From contig NC_045437.1 of assembly GCF_002776525.5 (NCBI RefSeq), forward strand, positions 135,603,621 through 135,667,620: a stretch of 64,000 nucleotides of DNA, written 5' to 3'. This document shows, piece after piece, positions 47,254 to 57,354 of this stretch. The stretch comes from Piliocolobus tephrosceles. Lineage: Eukaryota > Chordata > Mammalia > Primates > Cercopithecidae. The first letter of the stretch is position 1. Each line of letters begins with the position of its first letter. A program made the translations under genes and the position numbers. The notes below the pieces were generated by a model. That model was not told where the DNA came from, made no database searches, and saw only the letters and a list, made by a program, of their open reading frames with translations.

Positions 47254-48209
47254 ATGGAACACTACTCAATCATAAAAAGAAATGAATTAATGGCATTCAC
47301 AGTGACCTGGATGAGATTGGAGACTATTATTCTAAGTAAAATAACTCAGGAATGGAAAACCAAACATTGTATGTTCTCACTCACAAGTGGGAGCTAAGCT
47401 ATGAGGATGCCAAGGCATAAGAATGACACAGTGGACTTTGGAAACTGCGGGGGAAAGGATGAAAAGAGAGTGAGGGATAAATGACTACAAATTCGCAAAT
47501 CACCACTGAAGAACTTACTCATGTAACCAGACATCACCTGTTCCCCCAATAACCTGCGGAAATAAAAATTTGTTTAATCTTTGTAAAAAACATGAGTATA
47601 ATAAATTTACATTTTCTAATGAAAAAAAAAGTCTGAACAAACCTATCACTAATAAAGGGATTGAATCAGTAATTTAAAAAAAAAAAAACTCCAAACAACA
47701 AAAAGCCCAGGACCAAATTACTTCCCTGGTGAATTCTACCAAACATTTAAGGAAGCATTAATACAAATACTTCTCAAATTCTCCAGAAAATCTGAAGAGG
47801 AGGGAATACTTATAACCTCATTTAATAAGAAGAGCATCACTCTGTTATTATAGCTAGACAAAGATACCACATGAAAAGAAACTATAGGTCAATATCCCTG
47901 ATGAATATAGAGGTAAAAATCCTTAACAAAAGGACAGCAGACCAAATTCAACAGCACATTAAAAGGATCATACACCATGACCAAGGGGAATTTATCCCTG
48001 GAATGCAAGAATGATTAAACATATAAAAATCAATTAATGTGATACACCATGTTAACAGAATAAAGGACAAAAATCACATGATCATCTTAATAAATGCAGG
48101 AAACATATTTGACAAAATTCAATATCCTTTCATGAAAAAAAAAAAAAAAAAAAACTCTCAACAAACTAGGAATCGAAGGAAATTGCCTCAATATAATAAA
48201 GGCCATATA

Positions 48210-48500
48210 CCGGGCTCAGTGTCTCACGCCTGTAATCCCACCATTTTGGGAGGCCCAGGCGGGTGGATCACCCAAGGTCAGGAGTTCGAGACCAGCCTGG
48301 ACAACATGGGGAAACCCCATCTCTACTAAAAATACAAAAATTAGCTGAGTGCGATAGCGGGTGCCTGTAATCCCAGCTACTCGGGAGGCTGAGACAGGAG
48401 AATTGCTTGAACCCGGGAGGCAGAGGTTGCAGTGACCTTAGATCATGCCACTGCACTCCAGCCTGGACGACAGAGAGAGACCCTGTCTCAAAAAAATAAA
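48210..48500 (+). mobile_element. Alu inside old L1 RT region
   Basis: Full-length Alu with target duplication 'aataaaggccatat' (48196-48209, repeated just after the tail at about 48511-48524). Confidence 0.93.
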
Positions 48501-48623
48501 ATAAAATAAAAATAAAGGCCATATATGTAAAAACTACAGCTAACATTATACTCAACTGCAAAAACAGAAAGTTTTCTCTGTAAGAACAGGAACAAGACAA
48601 GGATGTTTACTCTCACCTCTTCT

Positions 48624-48903
48624 GTTTTTTTTTGAGACGGAGTGTCGCTCTGTCGCCCAGGCTGGACTGCAGTGGTTGGATCTCAGCTCACAGCAAGCTC
48701 TGCCTCCCGGGTTTACGCCATTCTCCTGCCTCAGCCTCCCGAGTAGCTGGGACTACAGGCGCCCGGCTAGTTTTTTGTATTTTTTAGTAGAGACGGGGTT
48801 TCACCGTGTTAGCTAGGATGGTCTGGATCTCCTGACCTCATGATCCGCCCGTCTCGGCCTCCCAAAGTGCTGGGATTATAGACTTGACCCACCGCGCCGG
48901 GCC
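48624..48903 (-). mobile_element. AluY, minus strand, inside old L1
   Basis: Antisense AluY with target duplication 'actctcacctcttct' (48609-48623) and 'actctcaccacttct' (48904-48918). Carries the 'gttggatctcagctcacagc' and 'gcccggctagttttttgtat' variants. Confidence 0.93.
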
Positions 48904-49310
48904 ACTCTCACCACTTCTATTCATCATTTGGTTTTCAGTTGCGTGGAATCTCTTTTTCTACCCTACCCCTTCACTTTCAGTCTATACGTGTTTTTATAAG
49001 TGAAGTGGGTTTCTTGTATGCAGGATATAGTTGAGTCCTGTTTCTTTATTCATTCAGCCACTTTATGCCCTTTAATTGGAGAATTGAGTTCATTTACATT
49101 CATTGTTATTATTGATATCTAAGGACCTAGTACTGCCATTCTGTTGCTTGTTTTCTGGTTGTTTTATAACTCCTCTCTCCTTTCTTACTATCTTCCTTTT
49201 TGGTTCAGTGATTTTCTCTGGTAGTGTGTTTTAATTTACTGTTTTTATTTTTAGAGAATCTATTATAGATTTTTACATTATGGTTACCATTGGGCTTACA
49301 CAAAATATCT

Positions 49311-49636
49311 CTTTTTTTTCTTTTTTTTTTTTTTTTTTTTTTTTGTTTTTGTTTTTGAGACGGAGTCTCGCTCTGGCGCCCAGGCTGGAGTGCAGTGGCG
49401 CCATCTGGGCTCACGGCCTGCTCCGCCTCCCGGGTTCACGCCACTCTCCTGCCTCTGCCTCCGGAGTAGCTGGAACTACAGGCGCCCACCACTACGCCTG
49501 GCTAATTTTTTTGTATTTTTTAGTAGAGGCGGGGTTTCACCGTGTTAGCCAGGATGGTCTCTATCTCTTGACTTCGTGATCCGCCCGCCTGGGCCTCCCA
49601 AAGTGCTGCGATTACAGGCATGAGCCACCCGCCCGG
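49311..49636 (-). mobile_element. AluY, minus strand, inside old L1M
   Basis: Antisense Alu with long T/GTTTTT tail. Target duplication 'cttacacaaaatatctc' (about 49294-49310) and 'ctcacacaaaacatctc' (about 49639-49655), with two mismatches. Confidence 0.9.
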
Positions 49637-49693
49637 CTCCTCACACAAAACATCTCATAGATATAATCAGATATTTCAAGGAGATGAAAACTT

Positions 49694-49987
49694 GGTCGGG
49701 CACGGTGGCTCATGTCTATAATCCCAGCACCATGGGATGCCAACGTGGGCGGATTGCCTGAGCTCAGAAGTTTGAGACCAACCTGGGCAACACGGTGGAA
49801 CCCTGTCTCTACTAAAAGTAAAAAAATTAGCCAGCTGTGGTGGCGCATGCCTGTAATCCCAGCTACTGAGGCGGCTAAGGCAGGAGAATCGCTTGAACCC
49901 TGGAGACAGAGGTTGCAGTGAGCCCATCCCACCACTGCACTCCAGCCTGGGTGGACAGAGCAAGACTCCGTATCAAAAAAAAAAAAA
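49694..49987 (+). mobile_element. Alu inside old L1M
   Basis: Full-length Alu. The short duplication 'aaggagatga(a/c)aactt' is at about 49678-49692 and 49987-50001. Confidence 0.9.
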
Positions 49988-50329
49988 AGGAGATGACAAC
50001 TTATCTTAGATCATAACGAAAATAATCGAGACAAAGAAAAAAACAGAAAAATAAAACCTTCTACAGCTTAACCTCATTCCTCCACATTTTTATTTTAATT
50101 GTCTCAATTTGCATATTTTTATGCTGCCCAACTCTTAACAGGTTGCTATAGCTGTTATTGTTTTTGGTAAATTTGTCTTTTGAGCTTCATACTGGAGTTG
50201 TGAATATCAAATAATATTACAGTATTACAGTACTCTGGGTTTGTTTGTGCAGTTAAATTTACCAGTCGGTTTTATACTTTCAATGTTTTGGCACATTAGT
50301 GTTCTTTTCTTTCAGATTTGAGAACCCTC

Positions 50330-51060
50330 TTTAGCATTTCTTGTTAGATAGATCTGGCAGTGCTAAATTCTCTTAACTTTTGTTTGTCTGGGAAAAAAAC
50401 TTTATCTCCCCTTCAGATTTGAAAGATAATTTTGCTAGATATAGTATTCTTGAATATCAGTTTTTTTTCTTTTGGCACTTTGGAAATGTCATTCCATTCC
50501 CTCCTGGCCTGTATGGTTTCCACTGAGATGTCTGTTGCCAGATGAATTGGAGCTCCTTTATAAATTATTTGCTTCTTTTCTCTTTCTGCTTTTAGGATTC
50601 TCTCTTTGTCCTTGACCTCTGAGAATTTTATTATTACGTGACTTGAGGTAGTCTTATCTGGGTCAAAGCTGTTTGGTGTTCTCTGACCTTCCTGTGCCTG
50701 GTTATTTATATTATAACTTCGCCAAGTTTTTTAAAGTTTTCTGTTATTGTTTCTTTGAATAAGCTTTCTACCCCATGCCCTTGCTCAGCTTCCTTATGAA
50801 CATCCATAATTCTTAGATTTGGTCTTTTAAGGTAATATTTTTGTATCTTGTAGGCAATGTTGCTTTTCATCCTTTTTGTTTCTCCTATGTTTGTGTATTT
50901 TCAAATAGTCATCTTCTAGCTCATAGATTCTTTTCTCCACTTGATCAGTTCTGCTGTTGAGACCCTCTAATAAATTTTTCAGTTTAGCACATATATTTTT
51001 CAGTTTCATGATTTCTGTTTGTTTTTAATTATTTCAATCTCTGTTAAATTTTTCTGATAA
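50330..51060 (-). pseudogene. L1M ORF1p relic
   Basis: The open stretch 51009-50827 encodes coiled-coil-type ORF1 sequence ('LKNLLEGLNSRTDQVEKRIYELED'-like, shown here only by its ends LKNLLEG and RIYELED). Downstream on the same strand are remnants of the RNA-binding region (about 50640-50440, 'KGAPIHLATDISVETIQARRE' type) and C-terminus. Several stops; non-functional. Confidence 0.8.
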
Positions 51061-52566
51061 ATTTCTGAATTGCTTTTTTGTGTTATCTTGGAGATCCCTT
51101 AAAACTACTGTTTTAAATTCTTGCTCAGAGAGCTCACCATCTCATTAGGATCAGTTGCTGGTTCCTTGCTTTCTCTGTTTGGGGAGATCATGGTCTCCTG
51201 ATTGCTGTTACTTCTTGTGGATGTATGTTTATGTATTTGTATTGCTTTAGTTATTTATTCCAGTCTTCTCTAACTGGCTTAAGTTTTTATTAGATGTGTT
51301 TGCTTAGATGTTGTTTACTATTTGGTCAGTGTCTCCCTTTTGGCTCTAGGTGGCACCTTAAGCCCACATTCTCCTTAGCTCCAGTAAATAATCGAAGCAC
51401 TGTCCTTCCTGAATGCAGAAGCTCCTAAAGGGGATATCCCAGCATGGTGAGAAGGCTGGCTAGGGTTTTGTGCCCAGGAGACCTGTGGAATGAACCACCT
51501 TCAGTGTGGTGCGCTACTGTGATTTGGCATCTCCTTTGGCCAAGTTACAGAGCAGAGTCTCCAGGTCTGGAAATGGTAGTCATAACTCCCACTTTGTCTC
51601 TGCCTATCTTCAGGGATATTTCTCTCTTCAGACACTCTCGAAGCTACCCAGGGCTTAAGGAAGGGACAAATCTGCCAGGGCATCTAAGATGGTTGTTCAC
51701 CTTAGTCTCACTGTTTCCAGTATAGAAACAGTGAGTTGGGGGGAAATATTTCAACATGCTTGGTGCTGGGTAGAATGGAGGGAAGAGCATCACAGATGTG
51801 GAAGTCCTATTCTCTTACTATTTGCTCAGAATTTTTTTGACTTCTCTGAGGCCCTGGGAGCTATGTCATCTTCATAGTTGAGTTCTGGGATATTTTTTGT
51901 GATAATCTCAGTACCGAATGTTTGTTTTTGGTTTTCTGTGAAGGGGAGTAAAGCCAGCGTTTTTTGGAACTGGAAGTCCTCTCAGTGACCATCTTTATGA
52001 TGGGTATTTCTGGACATTTATCTTGTTCCTTTTTGTTTGGAACATATTCCCTATGTATTCATTTACCTTGAATGTTTATTTATTCATTTACTTTGACTTT
52101 CTGTGTTGGTGTCTGCTCATTAGAAAAAAAAAAAAAAGTCCACCTCTCCTAGTCTTCGTGGACTGGCCTCATAGAGGAGAATACCTTCATCAACCAGCCC
52201 AGCTAGAAATTCTAGGGCCTCAAACCTTTATTGCTAATCCAACCCGCTTTCCTTATTTTCAGTGACGCCCAGGTACATTTGGTCTAGTTGGTGCTCTGAG
52301 ACAAGTGAAAAATGAAGCCAAATCCTTGAGAAGCCCCCCAAAACTTAGATCATTAGACACTGTCCAGCTCTTTTCCTCTCCCAAGGAGCAGCTGGAATTT
52401 GAGTGTTGTTTTTTAACCTGCTCACTGTGCACCAAGCTGGGCGGGGGTGAGTGGTGACCAATTATGCGCTAGGTAAAAATTCTGTCTTTCTCTCACTAGC
52501 CCCCAGGTGACTAGAATGCTAGGTTCCATTCGTGCTCTGAGACAGGCAAGAAAGAAGCCAGTTCTT

Positions 52567-52862
52567 GATCGGGCGCTATGGCTCACGCCTGTAATCCCAG
52601 CACTCTGGGAGGCTGAGGCGGGTGGATCACGAGGTCAGGAGATCAAGACCATCCTGGCTAACAAGGTGGAACTCCATCTCTACTAAAAATACAAAAAATT
52701 AGCCAGACCTGGTGGCAGGCGCCTGTAGTCCCAGCTACTCGGGCGGCTGAGGCAGGAGAATGGCCTGAACTCGGGAGGCGGAGCTTGCAGTGAGCCAACA
52801 TCTCCCCACTGCACTCCAGCCTGGGCAACAGAGCGAGACTCCGTCTCAAAAAGAAAGAAAGA
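52567..52862 (+). mobile_element. AluY inside L1M 5' UTR
   Basis: Starts 'cgggcgctatggctcacgcc'. Flanking repeat 'aaagaagccagtt' (52552 region) and 'aaagaagccaatt' (52866 region). Confidence 0.92.
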
Positions 52863-53036
52863 CAGAAAGAAGCCAATTGTTTAGGCAGCACACAGAAAAG
52901 TTAGAGCATTGGATGTGTGGTCTAACTCTTTCCCTCCTCACAAAGAAGCTGGGAGATAGGGTTTTTCATTCACTAATTCTGGGCTGAGTGAGGAAATGGG
53001 GCTACCGAGACTGTCAGCCTAAACCTCTGTCTGTCC

Positions 53037-53340
53037 GCAGGGCACAGTGGCTCACTCCTGTAATCCCAGCACTTTGGGAGGCCAAGGCGGGCAGATCACC
53101 TGAGTGAGTTCGAGACCAGCCTGGCCAACATGGTGAAACTTCATCTCTACTAAAAATACAAAAATTACCCAGGCATGGTGGCGGGTTCCTGTAATCCCAG
53201 CTACTCGGGAGGCTGAGGCAAGAGAGTTGCTTAAATCTGGGAGGTGGAGGTTACAGTGAGCCGAGATCGTGCCACTGCACTCCAGCCTGGACAACAGAGC
53301 AAGACTCCTTCTCAACAAGCAAAAAACAAAAAATAAAATA
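53037..53340 (+). mobile_element. Alu (S type) inside L1M 5' UTR
   Basis: Starts 'cagggcacagtggctcactc'. Target duplication 'aaacctctgtct' at 53021-53032 and 53345-53356. Confidence 0.92.
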
Positions 53341-53519
53341 AAATAAACCTCTGTCTCTGTTTACCCTAGCCCTCAGGCAGCTAGATTATGCTGGGTTCTA
53401 CCAGCACTACAAGACAAAATCCAGTCATTTGGACAGTGCCTGCAAAAGGTGGGGCATTGGGTATGCAGACCAACTCTTGCTGTTCCTTGTCAGAGAAGCT
53501 GGGAGCTGGGAGCTAGGGT

Positions 53520-53852
53520 GTTTGTTTGTTTGTTTGTTTGTTTGTTTGTTTGTTTGTTTGTTTGTTTTTGAGACGGAGTCTTGCTCTGGCGCCCAGGCTA
53601 GAGTGCAATGGTGTGATCTCAGCTCACTGCAAGCTCCGCCTCCCAGGTTCATGCCATTCTCCTGCCTCAGCCTCCCGAGTAGCTGGGACTACAGACGCCT
53701 GCCCCGACGCCCGGCTAATTTTTTGTATTTTTAGTAGAGACAGGGTTTCACAGTGTTAGCCAGGATGGTCTCGATCTCCTGACCTCATGATCTGCCCGCC
53801 TTGGCCTCCTAAAGTGCTGGGATTACAGGCGTGAGCCACCGCGCCCAGCCAA
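53520..53852 (-). mobile_element. AluY, minus strand, with (GTTT)n tail
   Basis: Antisense Alu led by a (GTTT)12-type run (53520-53568). Target duplication 'gagctagggt' at 53510-53519 and 53853-53862. Confidence 0.94.
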
Positions 53853-54324
53853 GAGCTAGGGTTTTTCATATGCTCACTCTGTGCTAAGCTGGGGTAGGAG
53901 TTATGGCAACTGTCAGCCCAAACCACTACCTTTGCTGTCTTCTAGGCGATTAGAGTATGCCAGGCCCTATCAGTGTTCCAAGATTGGAAAGACAGAAGGC
54001 AGTCCTCAGGAACCTCTGAAACAGCTGGGGCATTGGACATGCAATTCAATTCTTTCCCTCTTCAGGGAGAAGCTGGAAGCTGGAGGCGTGGTCCTTCTCG
54101 CTCTTACGGCACTGTGCCAGGGGTAAGGGTTTAGGTGAGAGAACATCAAATTTTCCTACTGGCTTTGATGTGTCAAGTTTTGTACTCACCCAGGGTGAAA
54201 GAGCCTCTCAACTAGTTTCTGTATTTCTCACAAAGGAATTTGTCCATGAATTGTTGAATCAATGTATTTGCTGGGGGAAAGGAGAGTCTAGGGCTCTTAT
54301 TCCACCATCCTGCTGCCCCAGTAC

Positions 54325-54635
54325 TTTTTAAAAACTTTTTTCAACGAGCAAATATTTGCTGGACATCCATCCACTCTGCACCTGGCAACTAAGTAGGTCT
54401 TGGGACACAGCAGAATGTAAAACAGAAACTGCCCCTGCCCTCCGAAAAAGTATATTCTAGTAGCATAGGCAGACAGAAGCAAGTAAAGAAACAAATAAAA
54501 GAATTACAAATGGCATAAGTGCTACCAAAAAACAATGAGGAGATGACACGCAGAATAACAGTGAAGTTTAAGGAAAGAGGAAGAAACATTTCAGCTGAGA
54601 TGCAAAGTGTAAGGCAAGAAGGCCATTAAAAGAGG
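54325..54635 (+). repeat. LINE-2 3' fragment
   Basis: 'gcaaatatttgctggacatc', 'cagaaactgcccctgccctc', 'agtatattctagtagcatag' and 'ggcataagtgctaccaaaaa' follow the L2 order. Confidence 0.65.
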
Positions 54636-54639
54636 TGTG

Positions 54640-54900
54640 GCATTGTATAATTCCGTTTCTAGAAAACATCCAGAAAAACAAATATGTAGACATGGAAAGT
54701 AGATTAGTGGTTGCCTGGAGCTGCGGGTGATATGGGGAGTGACTGTTAATGAGTATGGGGTTTCTTTTGGGGATGATACAATTGGATTGTGGTGGTGGTT
54801 GTACAACTCTGTAAATACACGAAAAAGATTACTGAATAGTACATTGAAAACAGTTAAATTTTATGATGTAAAATTATCTCAGTAAAGCAAGAGAGAGGGG
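54640..54900 (+). repeat. Old L1 3' UTR fragment
   Basis: 'agattagtggttgcctggag', 'ttcttttggggatgatacaa', 'gtacaactctgtaaatacac' and 'ttaaattttatgatgtaaaa' are the 3' UTR phrases of old L1M/L1ME. Confidence 0.7.
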
Positions 54901-55468
54901 GAAAGAAAGAGAGAATAATGACTGGGAAACAATCTTTTCTGAAGGCCCCCCGACCAGCTCTCATGAAACTCACAATGCTTCTCCTGGGTTGCTCAAGATT
55001 CTGATTCCTAAATTAAAAGGACTCTATAGGAGAAGACAAAGGGTTTGTTTTTGTTTGTTTGTTTGTTTGTTGTTTTTTGTTTTTCCTTATCTTTTGGGTT
55101 GCTCTGACTCAAAATAGGGAACATACATTAATTACTAAGATTGCTACTTCACATGATCCTATTTGCATTATAAGTATACTGTTCCTGAATTCTGGTTCAC
55201 ATAAAGAGAAAGAGAGAGAGAGAGATGGGAATATTATCGCAGGTGGAGGGAACTGCAGGTACAAAAGTTCTCCACATGTTGGGAAGGCATGTGGCATGTG
55301 TGAGGAACAGAGAGGACACCCCTGATCTGGACACAGAGAGAGGTAGGAAAGTAAGAGAACTGAGCAGCCAGATCACATAAGGTCTCCTAGGTCATGGCAA
55401 AAATCAAGTTGCTTTCAACTTTATAAAATAGGCCCATGCCATTATTTCCTAAAGTTATTAATGTTTTA
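54901..55468. other. Intergenic, simple repeats
   Basis: (GTTT)n at about 55050-55075 and (AG)n at about 55205-55224. No gene. Confidence 0.5.
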
Positions 55469-55888
55469 TTAGGTTGGTGCAAAAGTGATTGCGGTTTTTT
55501 GTCATTACTTTCTTTTTTTTTTTTTTTCTTTTTAAAACGTTTTATTTATTTATTTATTTTACACCATCATTCTGCATTTCTCTTTTTTTCCTTTTTTTTT
55601 TAACTTTTTAAAATTATTTATTTATTTATTTTATTTTTTTTTTTACTTTAGTTTTTTTTTTTTTTTTTATACTTTAAGTTCTAGGGTACATGTGCATAAC
55701 GTGCAGGTTTGTTACATATGTATATATGTGCCATGTTGGTGTGCTGCACCCATCAACTCGTCAGCACCCATCAATTCATCATTTATATCAGGTATAACTC
55801 CCCAATGCAATCCTTCCCCCCTCCCCCCTCCCCATGATAGGCCCCATTGTGTGATGTTCCCCTTCCCGAGTCCAAGTGAGCTCATTGT

Positions 55889-56692
55889 TCAGTTCCCACC
55901 TATAAGTGAGAACATGCGGTGTTTGGTTTTCTCTTCTTGTGATAGTTTGCTAAGAATGATGGTTTCCAGCTGCATCCATGTCCCTACAAAGGATGCAAAC
56001 TCATCGTTTTTTATGGCTGCATAGTATTCCATGGTGTATATGTGCCACATTTTCTTAATCCAGTCTGTCACTGATGGACATTTGGGTTGATCCAAGTCTT
56101 NNNNNNNNNNNNNNNNNNNNNNNNNNNNNNNNNNNNNNNNNNNNNNNNNNNNNNNNNNNNNNNNNNNNNNNNNNNNNNNNNNNNNNNNNNNNNNNNNNNN
56201 NNNNNNNNNNNNNNNNNNNNNNNNNNNNNNNNNNNNNNNNNNNNNNNNNNNNNNNNNNNNNNNNNNNNNNNNNNNNNNNNNNNNNNNNNNNNNNNNNNNN
56301 NNNNNNNNNNNNNNNNNNNNNNNNNNNNNNNNNNNNNNNNNNNNNNNNNNNNNNNNNNNNNNNNNNNNNNNNNNNNNNNNNNNNNNNNNNNNNNNNNNNN
56401 NNNNNNNNNNNNNNNNNNNNNNNNNNNNNNNNNNNNNNNNNNNNNNNNNNNNNNNNNNNNNNNNNNNNNNNNNNNNNNNNNNNNNNNNNNNNNNNNNNNN
56501 ATACCCAGTAGTGGGATGGCTGGGTCATATGGTACATCTAGTTCTAGGTCCTTGAGGAATCGCCATACTGTTTTCCATAATGGTTGAACTAGTTTACAAT
56601 CCCACCAACAGTGTAAAAGTGTTCCTATTTCTCCACATCCTCTCCAACACCTGTTGTTTCCTGATTTTTTAATGATTGCCATTCTAACTGGT
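55889..56692 (-). pseudogene. L1 ORF2p C-terminal fragment
   Basis: Reading down from 56692, it encodes the C-terminal cysteine-containing part of L1 ORF2p ('GNNRCWRGCGEIGTLLHCWW', 'DPAIPLLG'). After the gap it continues 'KTWINPNVHQ', 'KKMWHIYTMEYYAAIKNDEF' and 'HRMFSLIGGN'. The rest of ORF2 is missing because the insertion is 5'-truncated. Not functional. Confidence 0.88.
56101..56500. other. Assembly gap (400 N)
   Basis: Undetermined bases within the young L1. Protein-level continuity of the flanks suggests only about 80 bp of consensus L1 is missing, so the size is probably arbitrary or hides an insertion. Confidence 0.95.
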
Positions 56693-56741
56693 GTCATTAC
56701 TTTCAATGGCAAAAACCACAATCACTTTTGTACCAACCTTA

Positions 56742-57015
56742 ATAATAAAGAAACAAAGGACAGAGTATAGAGAAATGATGCCAACCTGCTGTTTTATAAT
56801 GTGCTGCCTCATACTTTCTCCCATTTGCTCTGCCCAATAACCCACCCCAAAGAATCTACTTTGTTAACTTCAGTTATCAGATGAAATTGAAACAACTTGC
56901 CCAAGTTGATACAGTTATTAACATGAAACTTAGGAATTATTTTTATTTATGAATGAATTATCCTTACCTTTCTAATACCTGGTTTACCAAAATCCAGATT
57001 GCCAATCTCCCTCTA
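56742..57015. other. Intergenic, nothing recognised
   Basis: Possible faint reverse-MIR around 56860-56925 ('aacaacttgcccaagttgat'). No gene. Confidence 0.45.
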
Positions 57016-57019
57016 TCAG

Positions 57020-57350
57020 TAATCTGCCACAGCATAACAAATTACTCTAAGACGTAGTAACTCAGCCTTTAACATTGCTCAGGAGTCTATGGGTCAGCTG
57101 GTGATTGTGCTGATCTGGACCTGACTCAGCCGATCTTCACTGGGCTTGCTCATGGGTTTGCAGTTACCTGATTGGTCTAGGGTGACCTCACTAACATGTT
57201 GGTCAATTGGCTGACTGGTCACTGGGGCAAAGGAAGTAATTGGGTCACATCTCTTTAATCATGCAGCAGGCTAGCTGAGGCTTTTCATACGACAACAGCA
57301 AGGTTCCAAGAGAAGAAGTGGAAGCATGCAATGCTTAAAGACCTAGGCTT
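57020..57350 (-). mobile_element. Old MLT-type LTR fragment
   Basis: 'agcataacaaattactctaa', 'ctatgggtcagctggtgatt' and 'ccaagagaagaagtggaagc' resemble reverse MLT/MaLR LTR sequence. Strongly diverged. Confidence 0.45.
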
Positions 57351-57354
57351 AGAA

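Larger units (their letters stand above)
43230..47397 (+). pseudogene. L1PB ORF2p (endonuclease-RT), disrupted
   Basis: ORF2p nicks target DNA and reverse transcribes L1 RNA. Surviving pieces in order are: endonuclease (43329-43740, with an equivalent of the 'QETHLTHKDSHKLK' segment and 'IIVGDFNTPL'); the RT entry segment 44673-44885 ('YEASITLIPKS'); RT core 45151-45420 ('GTRQGCPLSPLL' and catalytic 'LFADDMIVY'); and C-terminal parts 46022-46321 and 46645 onward. The last piece is split by an Alu at 46855-47157 and ends 'MFSLTSGS' at 47397. Numerous stops and frameshifts make it non-functional. The full-length protein is about 1275 residues. Confidence 0.9.
40751..47575 (+). mobile_element. 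Full-length L1PB-type LINE-1
   Basis: About 6.8 kb including one Alu (46855-47157). The 5' UTR opens 'ggggaggggattatggtgga' (40755) with 'aggactagattgcagctcca'. ORF1 follows from 42212, ORF2 from about 43230, and the 3' UTR ends in 'ggaaataaaaattt'. Direct repeat 'aatctttgt' at 40742-40750 and 47576-47584 is the target duplication. It is inserted in an older L1. Both ORFs carry stops and frameshifts, so it is not mobile. Confidence 0.93.
47585..48925 (+). mobile_element. Old L1M ORF2 (RT region), right part
   Basis: Continuation of 40322-40750: 'gggattgaatcagtaattta', 'aagcccaggaccaaattact', 'ggtcaatatccctgatgaat' and 'gaacaagacaaggatgttta'. Two Alus interrupt it. It stops abruptly near 48925, where sequence switches to an antisense L1. 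Confidence 0.82.
52280..54130 (-). repeat. Monomer-like tandem units in L1M 5' UTR
   Basis: After removing three Alus, a unit of roughly 230-280 bp recurs about four times. Each has a 'gctctgagacaag'-like head (52291, 52533, about 53403, about 53971), a 'gcattgg(a/g)(c/t)(a/g)tg' box, an 'agaagctgg(g/a)ag' box, and a 'gctcactctgtgc(t/c)aagctggg' end. Copies differ, so this is an old array. Confidence 0.7.
48926..54318 (-). mobile_element. Old L1M, minus strand, 5' UTR to endonuclease
   Basis: Read on the minus strand, it starts at about 54318 ('ggggcagcaggatggtggaa'), has a long 5' UTR with tandem units (about 52280-54130), ORF1 at about 51050-50330, an inter-ORF region, and the first part of ORF2 endonuclease (about 49070-48950, 'IQETHFTYKNTYRLKVKG'-like, with breaks). 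Five Alus are inserted. It is 3'-truncated at the junction with the plus-strand L1. Confidence 0.82.
55513..56692 (-). mobile_element. Young 5'-truncated L1, minus strand
   Basis: L1PA-type 3' end: poly(T)-rich tail (55513-55672), 3' UTR ('aagttctagggtacatgtgc', 'gtgctgcacccatcaactcg'), and the end of ORF2. Perfect 12-bp target duplication 'gtcattactttc' at 55501-55512 and 56693-56704. A 400-N gap occupies 56101-56500. Confidence 0.94.
55470..56741 (+). mobile_element. MADE1 MITE split by an L1
   Basis: MADE1 is the 80-bp palindromic mariner-derived MITE that gives rise to mir-548-type hairpins. The left arm is 55470-55512 ('aggttggtgcaaaagtgatt', 'gcggttttttgtcattac'). The right arm is 56693-56741 ('caatggcaaaaaccacaatc', 'acttttgtaccaacctta'). 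A TA lies at each outer edge (55470-55471 and 56740-56741). The hairpin is separated by about 1.2 kb of L1. Confidence 0.93.

Noticed and set aside
53526..53759. Frame with a repeated FVCL pattern resembling a membrane segment
   Set aside because: Translation of the (GTTT)n tail of an antisense Alu.
48926..54318. Twin-primed 5'-inverted L1
   Set aside because: Order and orientation of the two parts and the lack of a poly(A) at the junction do not fit. Left as an unexplained junction instead.
55470..56741. Functional mir-548 gene
   Set aside because: The hairpin arms are 1.2 kb apart because of the L1, so no miRNA precursor can fold from this copy.
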